From Diplodia intermedia (taxonomy: Eukaryota > Ascomycota > Dothideomycetes > Botryosphaeriales > Botryosphaeriaceae), in contig JAKEKT010000046.1 in the NCBI GenBank assembly GCA_021495925.1, positions 214,822 to 278,821 of the forward strand: a stretch of DNA of 64,000 bases, written 5' to 3'. Below the pieces are notes generated by a model. It worked only from the letters and a program-made list of their open reading frames with translations, was not told where the DNA came from and did no database searches. Of the stretch, positions 20,401-30,073 are shown piece after piece. Made by a program: the position numbers and the translations under genes. Position 1 is the stretch's first letter. Each line of letters starts with the position of its first letter.

Positions 20401-21674
20401 CCTGATTCTTGTGCTCCTTTGGGTTGCCGTAACTCCGGGTTCCTTCTTCGCACCATCTCGTTTCTATTCATCACAAGCCTATTAAGACGACCTTTGACCA
20501 CCTTGTAATACTCATCCTGCGAGCTAGTGAACTTCACCATCTCAGAATGAGTGCGATTGACAGGATAAACATAGAAGTCGCCCGTCTCCCAAGGTCTGCA
20601 ATGAGTGGCGGAATACCGATCAACCAGAACAGCCGGCTCACCGGACATGCACCACCTGTCACCCACTTTTTGAGCCGTTGGAGACTTGGCAGTTTCAAAG
20701 AACGAGAATACCATGGATTCTGTGGAATCGAATACTTTCTGGAAGGTCTGTTCCTGGTGGCGCAATATTTCCGACGACTGTCCAAGGCTGTCCACGAGGT
20801 ATCGATTTGGTTGATCGCCAACCATTGGCACGAGGCTTTTGACGTCCATTCCTTGATTTGGAACGCCAAAAAGAAGGATCCCGAGGACCGCCTCTAAGCG
20901 CGTCACGCCAAGGTGGTTGCAATCCGAGATCTGCAAGATAGCCTGTTTCTGGTCAGCATTGAATTCAAGCTTGCAGAAGATGACGTGAGCATACTTGTTT
21001 GAGGACGATGCCCCCCAGGCTGTGCCCGAGAAGGATAGAAGGCCTTGACGCATCAACGCTTTGAACTTCACTTAGAGCATTGCGAAATTTGATGGCCAAG
21101 TCGTTGATGTTTTGGAATGATTGACTTCCCACTAGTCTTGATTCGTAGCCAAAGGTGAAGATGCGGAGGTGGGGTAGGTCACGCGATAGACTGTCTCGCA
21201 GCCACATGTATGGCTCATTGCGCTTCTTGAAAGACCCGAAGGCATGACTGCCCAGACCGGACAAGGCGAAGAGGCTGATCGGAGTAATCAGTACACGTAC
21301 AAGTAGGGCTTCAAGCTAACATACTCAACGGTGCACTTCGAATCATCCGAGGAGTGTAGCGGCGTCATTCCCCGGAAATGATTGTCAAGCACAGGGCCCT
21401 CCAGTTCGTCTGGGAGATTGAGAGCCCACTCATCTTTGTCACTTTCACCATCTTTGAGTAACAGCTCTGGAAGCTCCAAGAACTGTAAAGTTGCTGTTTT
21501 CTCCCTCGGAGACTCCGGACTGCATGCGAGGGAATGAACTCGAGCTTTCACGTTGTTGCCCAGACGTTGCCGAAGAAGGTCATGGACACCGGCCTTGTCG
21601 AGATGCGCGGGTATTGCTTGAAGCCTGAAGGTCTCGTCAGGCCGTCGAGCGTTCCTTCGAGTGCTCTCGGCCAT
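17434..21674 (-). CDS. NLR-like STAND protein: alpha/beta-hydrolase - NACHT - ankyrin - TPR-like tail
   Basis: The model is complement(join(17434..20342, 20402..20942, 20995..21274, 21325..21674)), giving 1359 aa, with introns of 50, 52 and 59 bp. Residues about 117-390 form a lipase/SesB-like alpha/beta hydrolase. They include the nucleophile elbow GHSLGG (Ser202), the downstream LFGVP strand, and a candidate catalytic His in THSEMVKF. A linker with CLRSFSF leads to the NACHT NTPase, with P-loop GKPGSGKST (440-448) and Walker B VVLLVDALDEL (about 542-552). About seven ankyrin repeats cover roughly 920-1170. A TPR-like segment (FHKASIYWRQGRWKDAE) lies near the C-terminus. This is the layout of fungal NOD-like receptors linked to non-self recognition and regulated cell death in other fungi. 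The role here is inferred. All domains are intact, with no frameshift. Confidence 0.88.
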
Positions 21675-22535
21675 GGCTGCTTAAGCAGCCAAACTCGTCG
21701 GCATGGGCAAGTGTGGGTTCGAGAGAGGCAAATGCTGAGGTTGAGCTGGTGTCAGAGCGTGTTCAATGTCAGCAGCGTCAGCCTGGTCGTATGATGTGGA
21801 GGCGGGGACAGAATACGGCGACTCGGACGAATAAGAAAGTGGCACAGTACATACCCTTGGCTCAACCACTCAGACGCCTGGATTTTGGTTTTGCAGGGTG
21901 TTGATTGCCGTCACAGCCTGTGTAGATTATTTACCAACGGCGAAAATAAATTGATTCATTACTTCACAGTGAAGTTTGCGATCGCGTCTATCAATCCAAT
22001 CTCTCAAAGTCCTGTGTGTAGAAAATGTGGCGAGCTGAGCCTGCAGTTGATGCCTAAACAAGCCCTGATTTGGGGCGAATCACAGCAGACTGGCAAACCC
22101 CTCGTCACTCCTGCTGAGTGACTTGCATGCTATAAGATGGGGGTACCTCAGCCTCGTCTGGAAAAGCTCTCTCTGGTCAAACCCAACTTTTCTGTTATGG
22201 TGATCAACTTTTCACCCAAGTCAATATCGTATTCGTATTCCAAGTGCTATTGGTCATTTTCTGGTTTTCTTAGGGCGAAGGCTACGTATGCAGTATACTC
22301 CTTTTTCTACAAACCAAATCCCAAAGAGCACGACGTTTTGGAATGAGGTCGCTGGGCTGAGGCTTTCCAAGTGTGACATTGATAAGTCTATCGCGCTTGA
22401 AGAAATGCAAAATTGACTGACAAACGCAGTCTTGCAGTTTAGAAACAACCAGATATACCGGGAGTGACCGTCCCTGGTCGCCTGCGAGGTATTTCCCCAG
22501 CCACCAGACCGATTTCCCCCCTCCTCTCCTCTCCC
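21675..22535. other. Intergenic region upstream of the NLR-like gene
   Basis: This 861-bp stretch holds the NLR-like promoter and the 3' region of the AlkB-like gene. It is relatively AT-rich between about 21930 and 22440. No supported gene was seen. Confidence 0.4.
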
Positions 22536-23757
22536 TCAATCCCAAACCTGGCGACAACTGATATTAATCCGCTTCGTCCCCATATACCCCTTCCACTTCG
22601 CATACGCCCTCCTCTCGGCCTCGCCCGCGCCGGGCGTGCCGACGGGCCACACGGCCAACGGCTCGGGACACGTGCCGGCAATCGTCCGGGGCATGGCGTG
22701 CCACGCCCACCGCGCCTCGCCCGACAGCAACACGCAGTCGCCGCTGCGCACCCTGATGGCAACGGTGCGGTCCGGTCTGGGCCGAGCCCTGACCGACTGG
22801 CTCCGTCGTGCACCCCCAGCATCGTCATCCCCATCCCCCGCCTCCTCCCCCGCAGCACCACCACCCTCACCACCATCCCCCTCCCCCGCCCTCCCAATAA
22901 CAAAAACCCCCTCGCACCCCAGCGAGAAGCTCGCCAGCGGCCTGCCGCAGAACTCGCTGACGTCGCGATGGACGGGCATGTAGTCCTTGCCCGAGTAGAC
23001 GAGCACGACGCCGGACTCGGGGCGGATGCTGTGGCGCGGGAACAGGGCCGCGACGAGCGCGGCCAGGTCGGCCGGGAAGGGCGTGCGCGTGACGCCGTAG
23101 CTGCGCGTGGGCCAGTCGTACTGCTCGCCCAGCGTCAGCCAGCGCAGCTTGCTGGCGAGGAATTGCGCCATGTTGAGGGGCGGCTTGGGAGGTGGTGGTG
23201 GTGGGTCGGCGGTGGTGGGAGTGGTGGGGGCTTTTGGGTGGAGGAGTTGGGAGGGGGTGGATTGGGGATAGCTGAAGAAGGAGCGGGAGGGGAGGCCTTG
23301 CGGCTTTGACGGCGGCGGGTAGGGGATGTGGTAGTCTGCTTCGAGGTTGATTTTGTGCTTCGGGTCCGCTAGGTCTCGGTGTAGTAGCTGCGAGGTGAAG
23401 AAGATTTGGGTCTCCATGGGCAGGATGCCGGGTACTATCTGCAAGCCTGCGAGACACGGTGAGTTCGCTGGGAACAAAAGGAGAACTGCGGCTGGACATA
23501 CCGGGAATGTCCTTGTGCTCGTATATGGTGGCATCCTTGAAATCGGTCTGAGACGGAAGGTCATGGTCGGGTAGGGCAGCTTTGCAATAGTCGTTGCATG
23601 CGTTTTCTATGACGGAGGCGGAAATGGTCCCTGCAGGCCGCCAGATGTCACGCTGCTTTTCGCTAAGCTCACGGCCGAAATACAGCAGGTCATCGTCCTG
23701 CTCCAGCTCTGCTCGTTTCACTTTGTTGTAGTGCAAGTAGGCTTCCTGGATGGGCAT
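22536..23757 (-). CDS. AlkB/ALKBH1-like 2-oxoglutarate-Fe(II) dioxygenase
   Basis: The model is complement(join(22536..23446, 23502..23757)), giving 388 aa. The 55-bp intron interrupts the Gly codon of DIPG-LQIVPG. AlkB-family enzymes oxidatively demethylate nucleic acids, and ALKBH1 types act on tRNA and mitochondrial substrates. Family features are LQIVPGILP near residue 86, LRWLTLGEQYDW, the iron ligands in HRDVSEF with following LASFSLGCEGVFVIG, and a distal His-Ala-Met-Pro-Arg (WAWHAMPR) near SGDCVLLSGEARW. A Gly/Asp/Glu-rich insert of about 35 residues sits between the HxD strand and the distal His, on a probable surface loop. The N-terminal 80 residues are outside the catalytic core. 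The start was chosen because it is the first Met of the exon. Confidence 0.88.
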
Positions 23758-26427
23758 CGGCGGCAGGGCGTGCGTGTCATGATGGTGGGATTTCTGCCGA
23801 AGCCATCAGTCAAGCGACCATTGCGTGTTTTGTGTGGCGTTATTTACCGCTTCCGACGAGAAATCCATGGCCCGTCTTATCAAGCCCCTGCGAACGCTAT
23901 CTCGGCAAATGGTCTTGGTAAAGAAGCTTCGCCGAATTAAAGTAGGCCGCATGGGCCACGTGACGTGCCACTTATGTACGACTATTCCGTCCAATAATGG
24001 GGGCCGTCTCGCGGAAACGCAAAGAAAGGGATGAGACGGGAGGGAATCGTTGACTCGATGGAACCCGGTAACGTGCGCGCGCCATTTTCGCTTACTCGGC
24101 TCGGATAAACAATTCAGACTGTACTTATTGCATCGCATCATCACCCTCAGACAAAGTTTCTCCTGTTCCCTGAGTGTTGTTTAATTGTCAGCCCGCTCCT
24201 TGCTGTAACTTCAGCAGCCGCGGCCCGCGCGGACCGTGTGTACCTGCATCGACATTATAATCTGTGCCACGGACGCGGTAAGCACATGGTCGTACTGTTA
24301 TCACCATCGTCACCATGTGCGACCAGGCAGAGCTGCTCCAGATGGATCCTTTTGCCTGCTTTTTCCGCCTGGTTCCCCCTTTACGATGCCTGAACGAATG
24401 CAGCCCGTCTCCCGTACATTTCAGGGGACCTTGTTGTCTGTAATAACGCAGCAGATACGAAAGTCGACAGACATGCACACTTGCTCACTCACCTCTCAGT
24501 CGGCGAGGAAAGGGAGAAACCCGGCAACCGGCAACCAGCCCACCCACCTACCTACACAACACGGTGATAAGCATGGCCGACCGGGTCTGGCTACTCGCTC
24601 ACGCGCAGAAAACCCCGGATTTTTTGGCTCGCAGGCTAAGCGATTGCGCTGGCCGCTTGACGTGCGTTAGCGTGCCTGCGCCATTTGCGGGGTACAAGGT
24701 CAGTTGGTGGAGAGGGCGAGGGAGAAGAAGAGGAGGAGGATTCACGTGGTCAGCAGATGTGGGAGAAGCCGAGAAGGAAGGGAACGCCTCGTCGGAATCC
24801 GGCAGCTCTGCCAGGTTGGGCATAACGTTGGTCCTGGCCTGGCCTGACCGGCATGGGGCGTTGATGATGGGATGCATGCATGCATGCAGCTGCATTGCCA
24901 CTGCTGTGGTTGGCTGATTGACCGGTTCGGGAGCCTTTGCGGAGAGGCCAGCCTGGGTCTATCAATAGGCGAAGGATCCTGCATGCGCTTTACGCCAGAC
25001 GGCCGAGAACGACGAGTTGTCTTTGCATATAGGAGAAAAAGAGCATGATCGGCGTGGGCTCTCGTGATTGCGACCACGAGCGATAGGTTAAGGTTTGTGG
25101 CAAAGGACGGGTGGCAGTTTTGGTGGCATTGCTCGGCGTGCCCGCGGGCGAGGCTGAACGCTAGCTGAAACCGTGTGCAGAGGCTGGTGAAACATGGGGA
25201 CGGGTGATTGGCTGGGGGCGGTCGTACGGGGATTCCTTCTGGGGGCATGGAAGGCGAGGAGCGGGACTTGTTGGAGGCAAAGGACACAGGATTCGAGGCT
25301 CGCGGCTCACATGAGCTGCCCTTTTTTCGCAGTCACGCATTCGAGCACCGGAAACGGGCCAAGACCGGCGACTCAAGTGGCGCGACTTGCAACGCCCATT
25401 TCCGGGGGCCACCAATGAGCGAGCCAAGGGGCGTTTTGTGGCCATTTGCGGTGAGTGCAGCAGGGCCGGCAGCGGTGCAACGGTAGCAGTGTGGCTTTTC
25501 GTGCCGCGGCTGGTGCTGCTGCTGCTGCTGGTGCTGCCGGTGCTGCTCTGGTGCCTGCTGGTGCTGCTGGTGGTTGTGCGGCGACGGCGATGTGCCGTTG
25601 GTCGCGCATGCTGGGCCGGCAAAGATGGGCACGATGCGCAGCAGGGACTCGTCCAAACAGTCGATGCGAACAGCGGGCACTCCAGCGCGTGCTGGCTCGG
25701 GTCGGACTGCAGCGCGACGAGGAGGAGAATTCTCCGGAGGCGTTGCTGGCGTGGGCGCATTGGCGGCGGCGACGGACTGCAGGCGACACGGCGTGCATTG
25801 CTCCGGCGTCGGTGGGCTTGGCCGCGGCTGAAGGTTGGATTAAGGTCAGTTCAACAGTGTGGAGAAGCGGAGAAGCGCCCTGTTTCGGCTGCGGCCGCCC
25901 CCAATCACAAATCAGTCACAAGCTCCGCCCGTGTCATGCTGCACGCGAGACTCCCCGCCCAATCGCACGCCGGCGTGCCTCCTGCCCTGACCTGCTGTGC
26001 CCCTCCTCCGCATCCCCGCTGCATCGACTCGAAGCTGGGACATCCGCATGCAGGAAGCGTGCGAGCTGCCCGAGGCACCATGTTCCACGCTGGCCAGCCG
26101 AACGTGAAGAGAGAGAGATGCGCCGTTTGCAAGCACCAGCTCGGCACGCAGTTCCTCTCTCCGCGGACGCGCTCCAAGGACACGAGCCCGGGGCGCAATC
26201 TCGCGTGGTGCAGAGGCGAAGCTGCAAAAAGGCTGAACAGATGAACGAGACGCGCTAGGCCCGATCGGGCCCCAGCACTCTCGCCGCCTCTCCAACCGCC
26301 CATAAATAACCACTACCCCTCCGACCCCGACCCGCCTCTTTTCTCGCTGTCGAAGATCACCCAGTGCGACTCGGATCTCGCTGCGCCAAGGCCTGCGCTC
26401 TCTGCCACTCACCGATCAACCGCCAAA
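23758..26427. other. Long intergenic region upstream of the hexose transporter
   Basis: This 2.67-kb region lies between two divergent starts. It holds an (ATGC)n-like stretch near 24873-24888, a CTG/CAG-rich tract at 25510-25572, and a TATA-like CATAAATAA at 26301-26309, about 120 bp before the transporter ATG. GC-rich frames up to 285 codons overlap one another in several phases and show no domain. I see no supported gene. A long regulatory upstream region, or an unrecognised non-coding transcript, is possible. Confidence 0.4.
25510..25572. repeat. Imperfect CTG/CAG-rich tract
   Basis: About 60 bp are dominated by CTG/GTG triplets on the + strand. The tract would read as Leu/Val runs or, on the minus strand, Gln/His runs. 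It lies in a region with no supported gene. Confidence 0.7.
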
Positions 26428-28280
26428 ATGGTCAAGACCTTCTATGGCATCTACACCATTTGGTATGTCAAGTCGCGCGAACCCCCGCCCGAGTCGAGCT
26501 AACAGCTTCCCAGCGGCTTCGCCGCACTTGGAGGTGGACTGTTCGGCTTCGACATCTCGTCCATGTCCGGGGTCCTGGGCACCAACGCCTACAAGAACTA
26601 CTTCAACAACCCCGTCTCCTACCGCCAGGGTGGCATCACCGCCTCCATGCCCGCCGGCTCTCTGGTCGGCGCGCTGAGCTCGTCCTTTATCGCCGACAAG
26701 TACTCGCGTCGCACCGCCATCCAAGTCGCCTCGGTCATCTGGATGCTCGGCGCTCTTCTCCAGACCTGCTGCAACGGCGTCGCTCTGCTCTGCGTCGGCC
26801 GTGTCGTCGCCGGCATGGCCATTGGCATTGCCTCGTCCATCGTCCCCGTCTACCAGTCCGAGATTGCCGCAAAGGAGATCCGTGGCCGTGTCGTCTCGCT
26901 GCAGCAGTGGGCCATCACATGGTAACCAACACCACCCCAACACTTCCCCGCCATCCACTGACACCTGCATCTAGGGGCATCCTGATCCAGTACTTCATCC
27001 AGTACGGCGCGTCCTTTGCCGACGGCGGCCCCAAGGCCGAGAACCAGGGCACCGCCGCCTTCCGCATTCCGTGGGGTATCCAGATAGTCCCCGGCGCCAT
27101 CCTCTTCGTCGGCATGTTCTTCCTTCCCCGCTCGCCTCGTTGGCTCGCCGGAAAGGACCGCTGGGAGGAGGCCCTCCAGGTTCTCGCCAACCTGCACGGC
27201 AACGGCGATGTCAACCACCCCAAGGTGCTTGCCGAGTACCACGAAATCGAGGAGGCTCTCCGCTTCGAGCGCGAGGAGGCCGTTTCGTCCTTCAAGGCCC
27301 TCGTCGCCCCCCGCATGCTCAAGCGCGTCATCCTCGGCATGTCCATCCAGATGTGGTCCCAACTTTGCGGCATGAACATTATGATGTATTATATCGTCTA
27401 CATCATGGAGGGCGCCGGCGTCGGGTCGCCGCTCCTCACCGCGTCGATCCAGTACATCATCAACGTCGCCCTGACGCTCCCCGCCATCCTCTACCTCGAC
27501 CGCTTCGGCCGCCGCCCCGCGCTTCTCACCGGCTCGTTCTTGATGATGCTGTGGCTCTTCATCTCCGGCGGCGTCCAGGGCGCCTACGGCCGGCCCAACC
27601 CGCGCACCGACCCCAACCTCAACGACATCTCGTGGGTGCTCATGGACAACCCGGCCGCCTCCAAGGCCGTCATCGCCGCCTCCTACCTGTTCGTCGCTTC
27701 CTTCGCCACCACCTGGGGCCCGACATCCTGGGTAAGTCCTTCCTCCATCCCACTCCCACGCATCCAAGCGCCCCCTTGATTTCCCTAACAGCGAGCAGAC
27801 CTACCCGTCCGAAATCTACCCCGCCAAGATCCGCGCCAAGGCCGTCTCCCTCTCGACCGCCACCAACTGGGCCTGGAACTGCGTCCTCGCCTTCGCCGTC
27901 CCGCCGCTGCTCTGGTCCATCAACTGGAAGATGTAAGACAAAACCCCCCTTCTCCCCCGCCATCCTCTCAACAACAAGAACAACAAGAAACTAACGCGTC
28001 AACCAAAAGGTACATGATCTTCGCCGCCTTCAACGGCGCCGCCCTCATCCACATGTTCCTGACCGCGCCCGAGACCAAGGGCAAGACGCTCGAGGAGATG
28101 GACGAGGTCTTCGACACGGGCGTGCCCGCGTGGAAGAGCGGCAAGGCCCTCAAGGGCTCCAAGCTGGACCGCCTCGCGAGCGAGATCGAAAAGGGCGAGC
28201 GCAAGGTCACCGTCGGCGCGCTGGCGGGCGACGGCGAGCACGACGTCACGCATCACGAGGAGGCTGCGAAGTCCGGTTGA
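26428..28280 (+). CDS. MFS sugar porter, high-affinity hexose transporter type
   Basis: The model is join(26428..26462, 26514..26921, 26975..27731, 27799..27932, 28010..28280), giving 534 aa. Five exons are joined by introns of 51-77 bp, several with GCTAAC/CTAAC branch sites. Sugar porter motifs are clear: GGLFGFDISSMSGVLGT in TM1, DKYSRR, GRVVAGMAIGIASSIVPVYQSEIA, EIRGRVVSLQQWAITWG, LPRSPRWL, QLCGMNIMMYY, DRFGRRPAL, and TYPSEIYPAKIRAKA with PETKGKTLEEMDEVF. Twelve membrane segments are expected, with a charged cytosolic tail of about 60 residues. Relatives include fungal high-affinity glucose transporters, but exact sugar and affinity cannot be read. A TATA-like element lies 120 bp upstream. 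A (TTC)11 run follows the stop codon by 28 bp. Confidence 0.93.
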
Positions 28281-28308
28281 AGGTGGGGAGGGAGGAAGCG
28301 ACTCTAGT

Positions 28309-28341
28309 TTCTTCTTCTTCTTCTTCTTCTTCTTCTTCTTC
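28309..28341 (+). repeat. (TTC)11 microsatellite
   Basis: Eleven perfect TTC units lie just after the hexose transporter stop codon, probably within its 3' UTR. Confidence 0.95.
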
Positions 28342-29290
28342 CTGTTAGTGACTTGTGCGGCGGGTCTTGAGTTTTTTGTAACCGTTATATCATTGAGCGA
28401 GGGTGGTGGTGCTCTCTGCTCTTCTGGGGCGGAGCGGATATGGGTGAGAGGGGAATGAGTAGATGGCTGGCGATAGTCTAATCGATGCGGCCTTGAAGGC
28501 CTATCTTCATATCTCTTCTTCGATCTCTTGTTCAAAACGTCACAGCTGCACAATATTTGGACCCTCTGAGCTCAACCGAGGACGCTACAATCTTCCTATA
28601 TGGTTAGTTACGTCCGATTTCCGGGCGAATTTGTCCACCTTTCAGGCTCACATTACGGTCGGACGCACTTACGTGAGTAAATGCAACACCTCTTGCGGAG
28701 CAGTATCTAGATCTCTCTCCTCGGATAGGCTGCCAAAATGCAGTAGAACCAATTAACATGGCCCCAGAAAGTATCTATGAGCACAACAATATTCAGCAGC
28801 AATGCGCATCAAATCAAATTAAGTCTGGATATCGTCGAAACCAGCGCAGCGGGTTGGAAAGGATCCGACTGACCTGTGTCCCGCCGAGGCCGCTGCTACT
28901 GCACTTATCTCAACACGTACATACATCCAGGACATTTCGAAAGGGCCATGACTCCCCGCATCTACACGATCGGAGCCTTCACACATCCTCCCAAGAACGC
29001 CTCTCCCACACAAACCCCACCGGTCCCGCCTTTTGAACCCACCCACCCTTTGCACCATGGCCTTTCCCCAAACCCTCTGATTGAGATGAACAGCACAAGC
29101 GGCGCCCGGACGCGCGTGTTTGTTCACCGGCCGTACCATTCGCAGCCTCTTCACACCCATCACTCCCCCCACGGATAATGCAAGCACGAGGCAGATTCGA
29201 AAAAGGAAAACAAAAACAAAAGCACAAGAACGCACAAAATCAATACAAGATTTGAGACAACAAGCTCATGCATTGCAGCCAGCCAGCCTA

Positions 29291-29310
29291 GCCCAGCCCA
29301 GCCCAGCCCA
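29291..29310 (+). repeat. (GCCCA)4 short tandem repeat
   Basis: Four perfect 5-bp units lie in gene-free DNA. Confidence 0.9.
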
Positions 29311-29450
29311 TCTAGCCCCCACCTTCCAGCCGTTGTGCAACCAAACATCCCCCGGCGGGCGGGGCGGGCGAAGAAGGCCAGGTCGCCCCAAGCCAAATTG
29401 TTCTTTCCCATCAGCCCTGTCGTACAACAGACAGACAGCAAAAAGGGGCC

Positions 29451-29470
29451 CGGTCCGGTCCGGTCCGGTC
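29451..29470 (+). repeat. (CGGTC)4 short tandem repeat
   Basis: Four perfect 5-bp units lie in gene-free DNA, about 140 bp from another 5-bp repeat. Confidence 0.9.
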
Positions 29471-30073
29471 CAGCCCAGGCCCCGATTTCCGCTTAACATA
29501 TACGCCGTACCTTTCAGCTGCAGCAGCTACTGTGTGACGGAAAAGTCACAGTCAAAGTCCACGTAAAGCTTTCCTTTGCCCACACACCTACAGCAGCAGC
29601 AGCAGCTGAAGTTTTGATTCATGCCCTGGGTGGCTGAAAGACACGTCTTGTTTCATTTTTTTTTCTTACTCACTCCCTCTCTTATCTCCCACTACTTTGA
29701 CCTTTCCAGATGACCTCCCGAGAAAAATCGACTCCGCTGTCATCCATTCCTGCTGAAAAACGCCCGCCGTCTCCATTTTTTGCAAGCAGATAGCCACCAT
29801 GTCCTGATATAGTACATGCCACGAAGTAGCGGAAATGCTTCCCGCGCCCGGGGAACGAGCAAAAAAACAAAGAAGAAAAAAACCGGCATCACTGCAGCGA
29901 CATGCAACCCGCGACGTAACACGCACGTGTGTTTCCACCCCAAGTCCCAGGATCGATCCCTTCCCTCAGAGGGAGAGGAAACTAGCCCGGTTTGCTCCGT
30001 ACTCTCTCTCGTCTTCGACTTCCATGCGCTTCCACCCCCTCAAACACAAACAGGAGGCAGCCCCGCACACCAT

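Larger units (their letters stand above)
28342..30073. other. Convergent intergenic region with short tandem repeats
   Basis: This 1.7-kb stretch lies between the 3' ends of the hexose transporter and the Cid1-type gene. It contains (GCCCA)4 at 29291-29310, (CGGTC)4 at 29451-29470 and (CAG)5 at 29591-29605. Frames here lack domain features. This is long for a convergent spacer, so a lost gene or a non-coding transcript cannot be excluded. Confidence 0.4.

Noticed and set aside
25387..26258. Two overlapping + strand frames of 267-285 codons
   Set aside because: Mutually overlapping in different phases, repeat-driven (CTG runs), no domain, no plausible splice structure.
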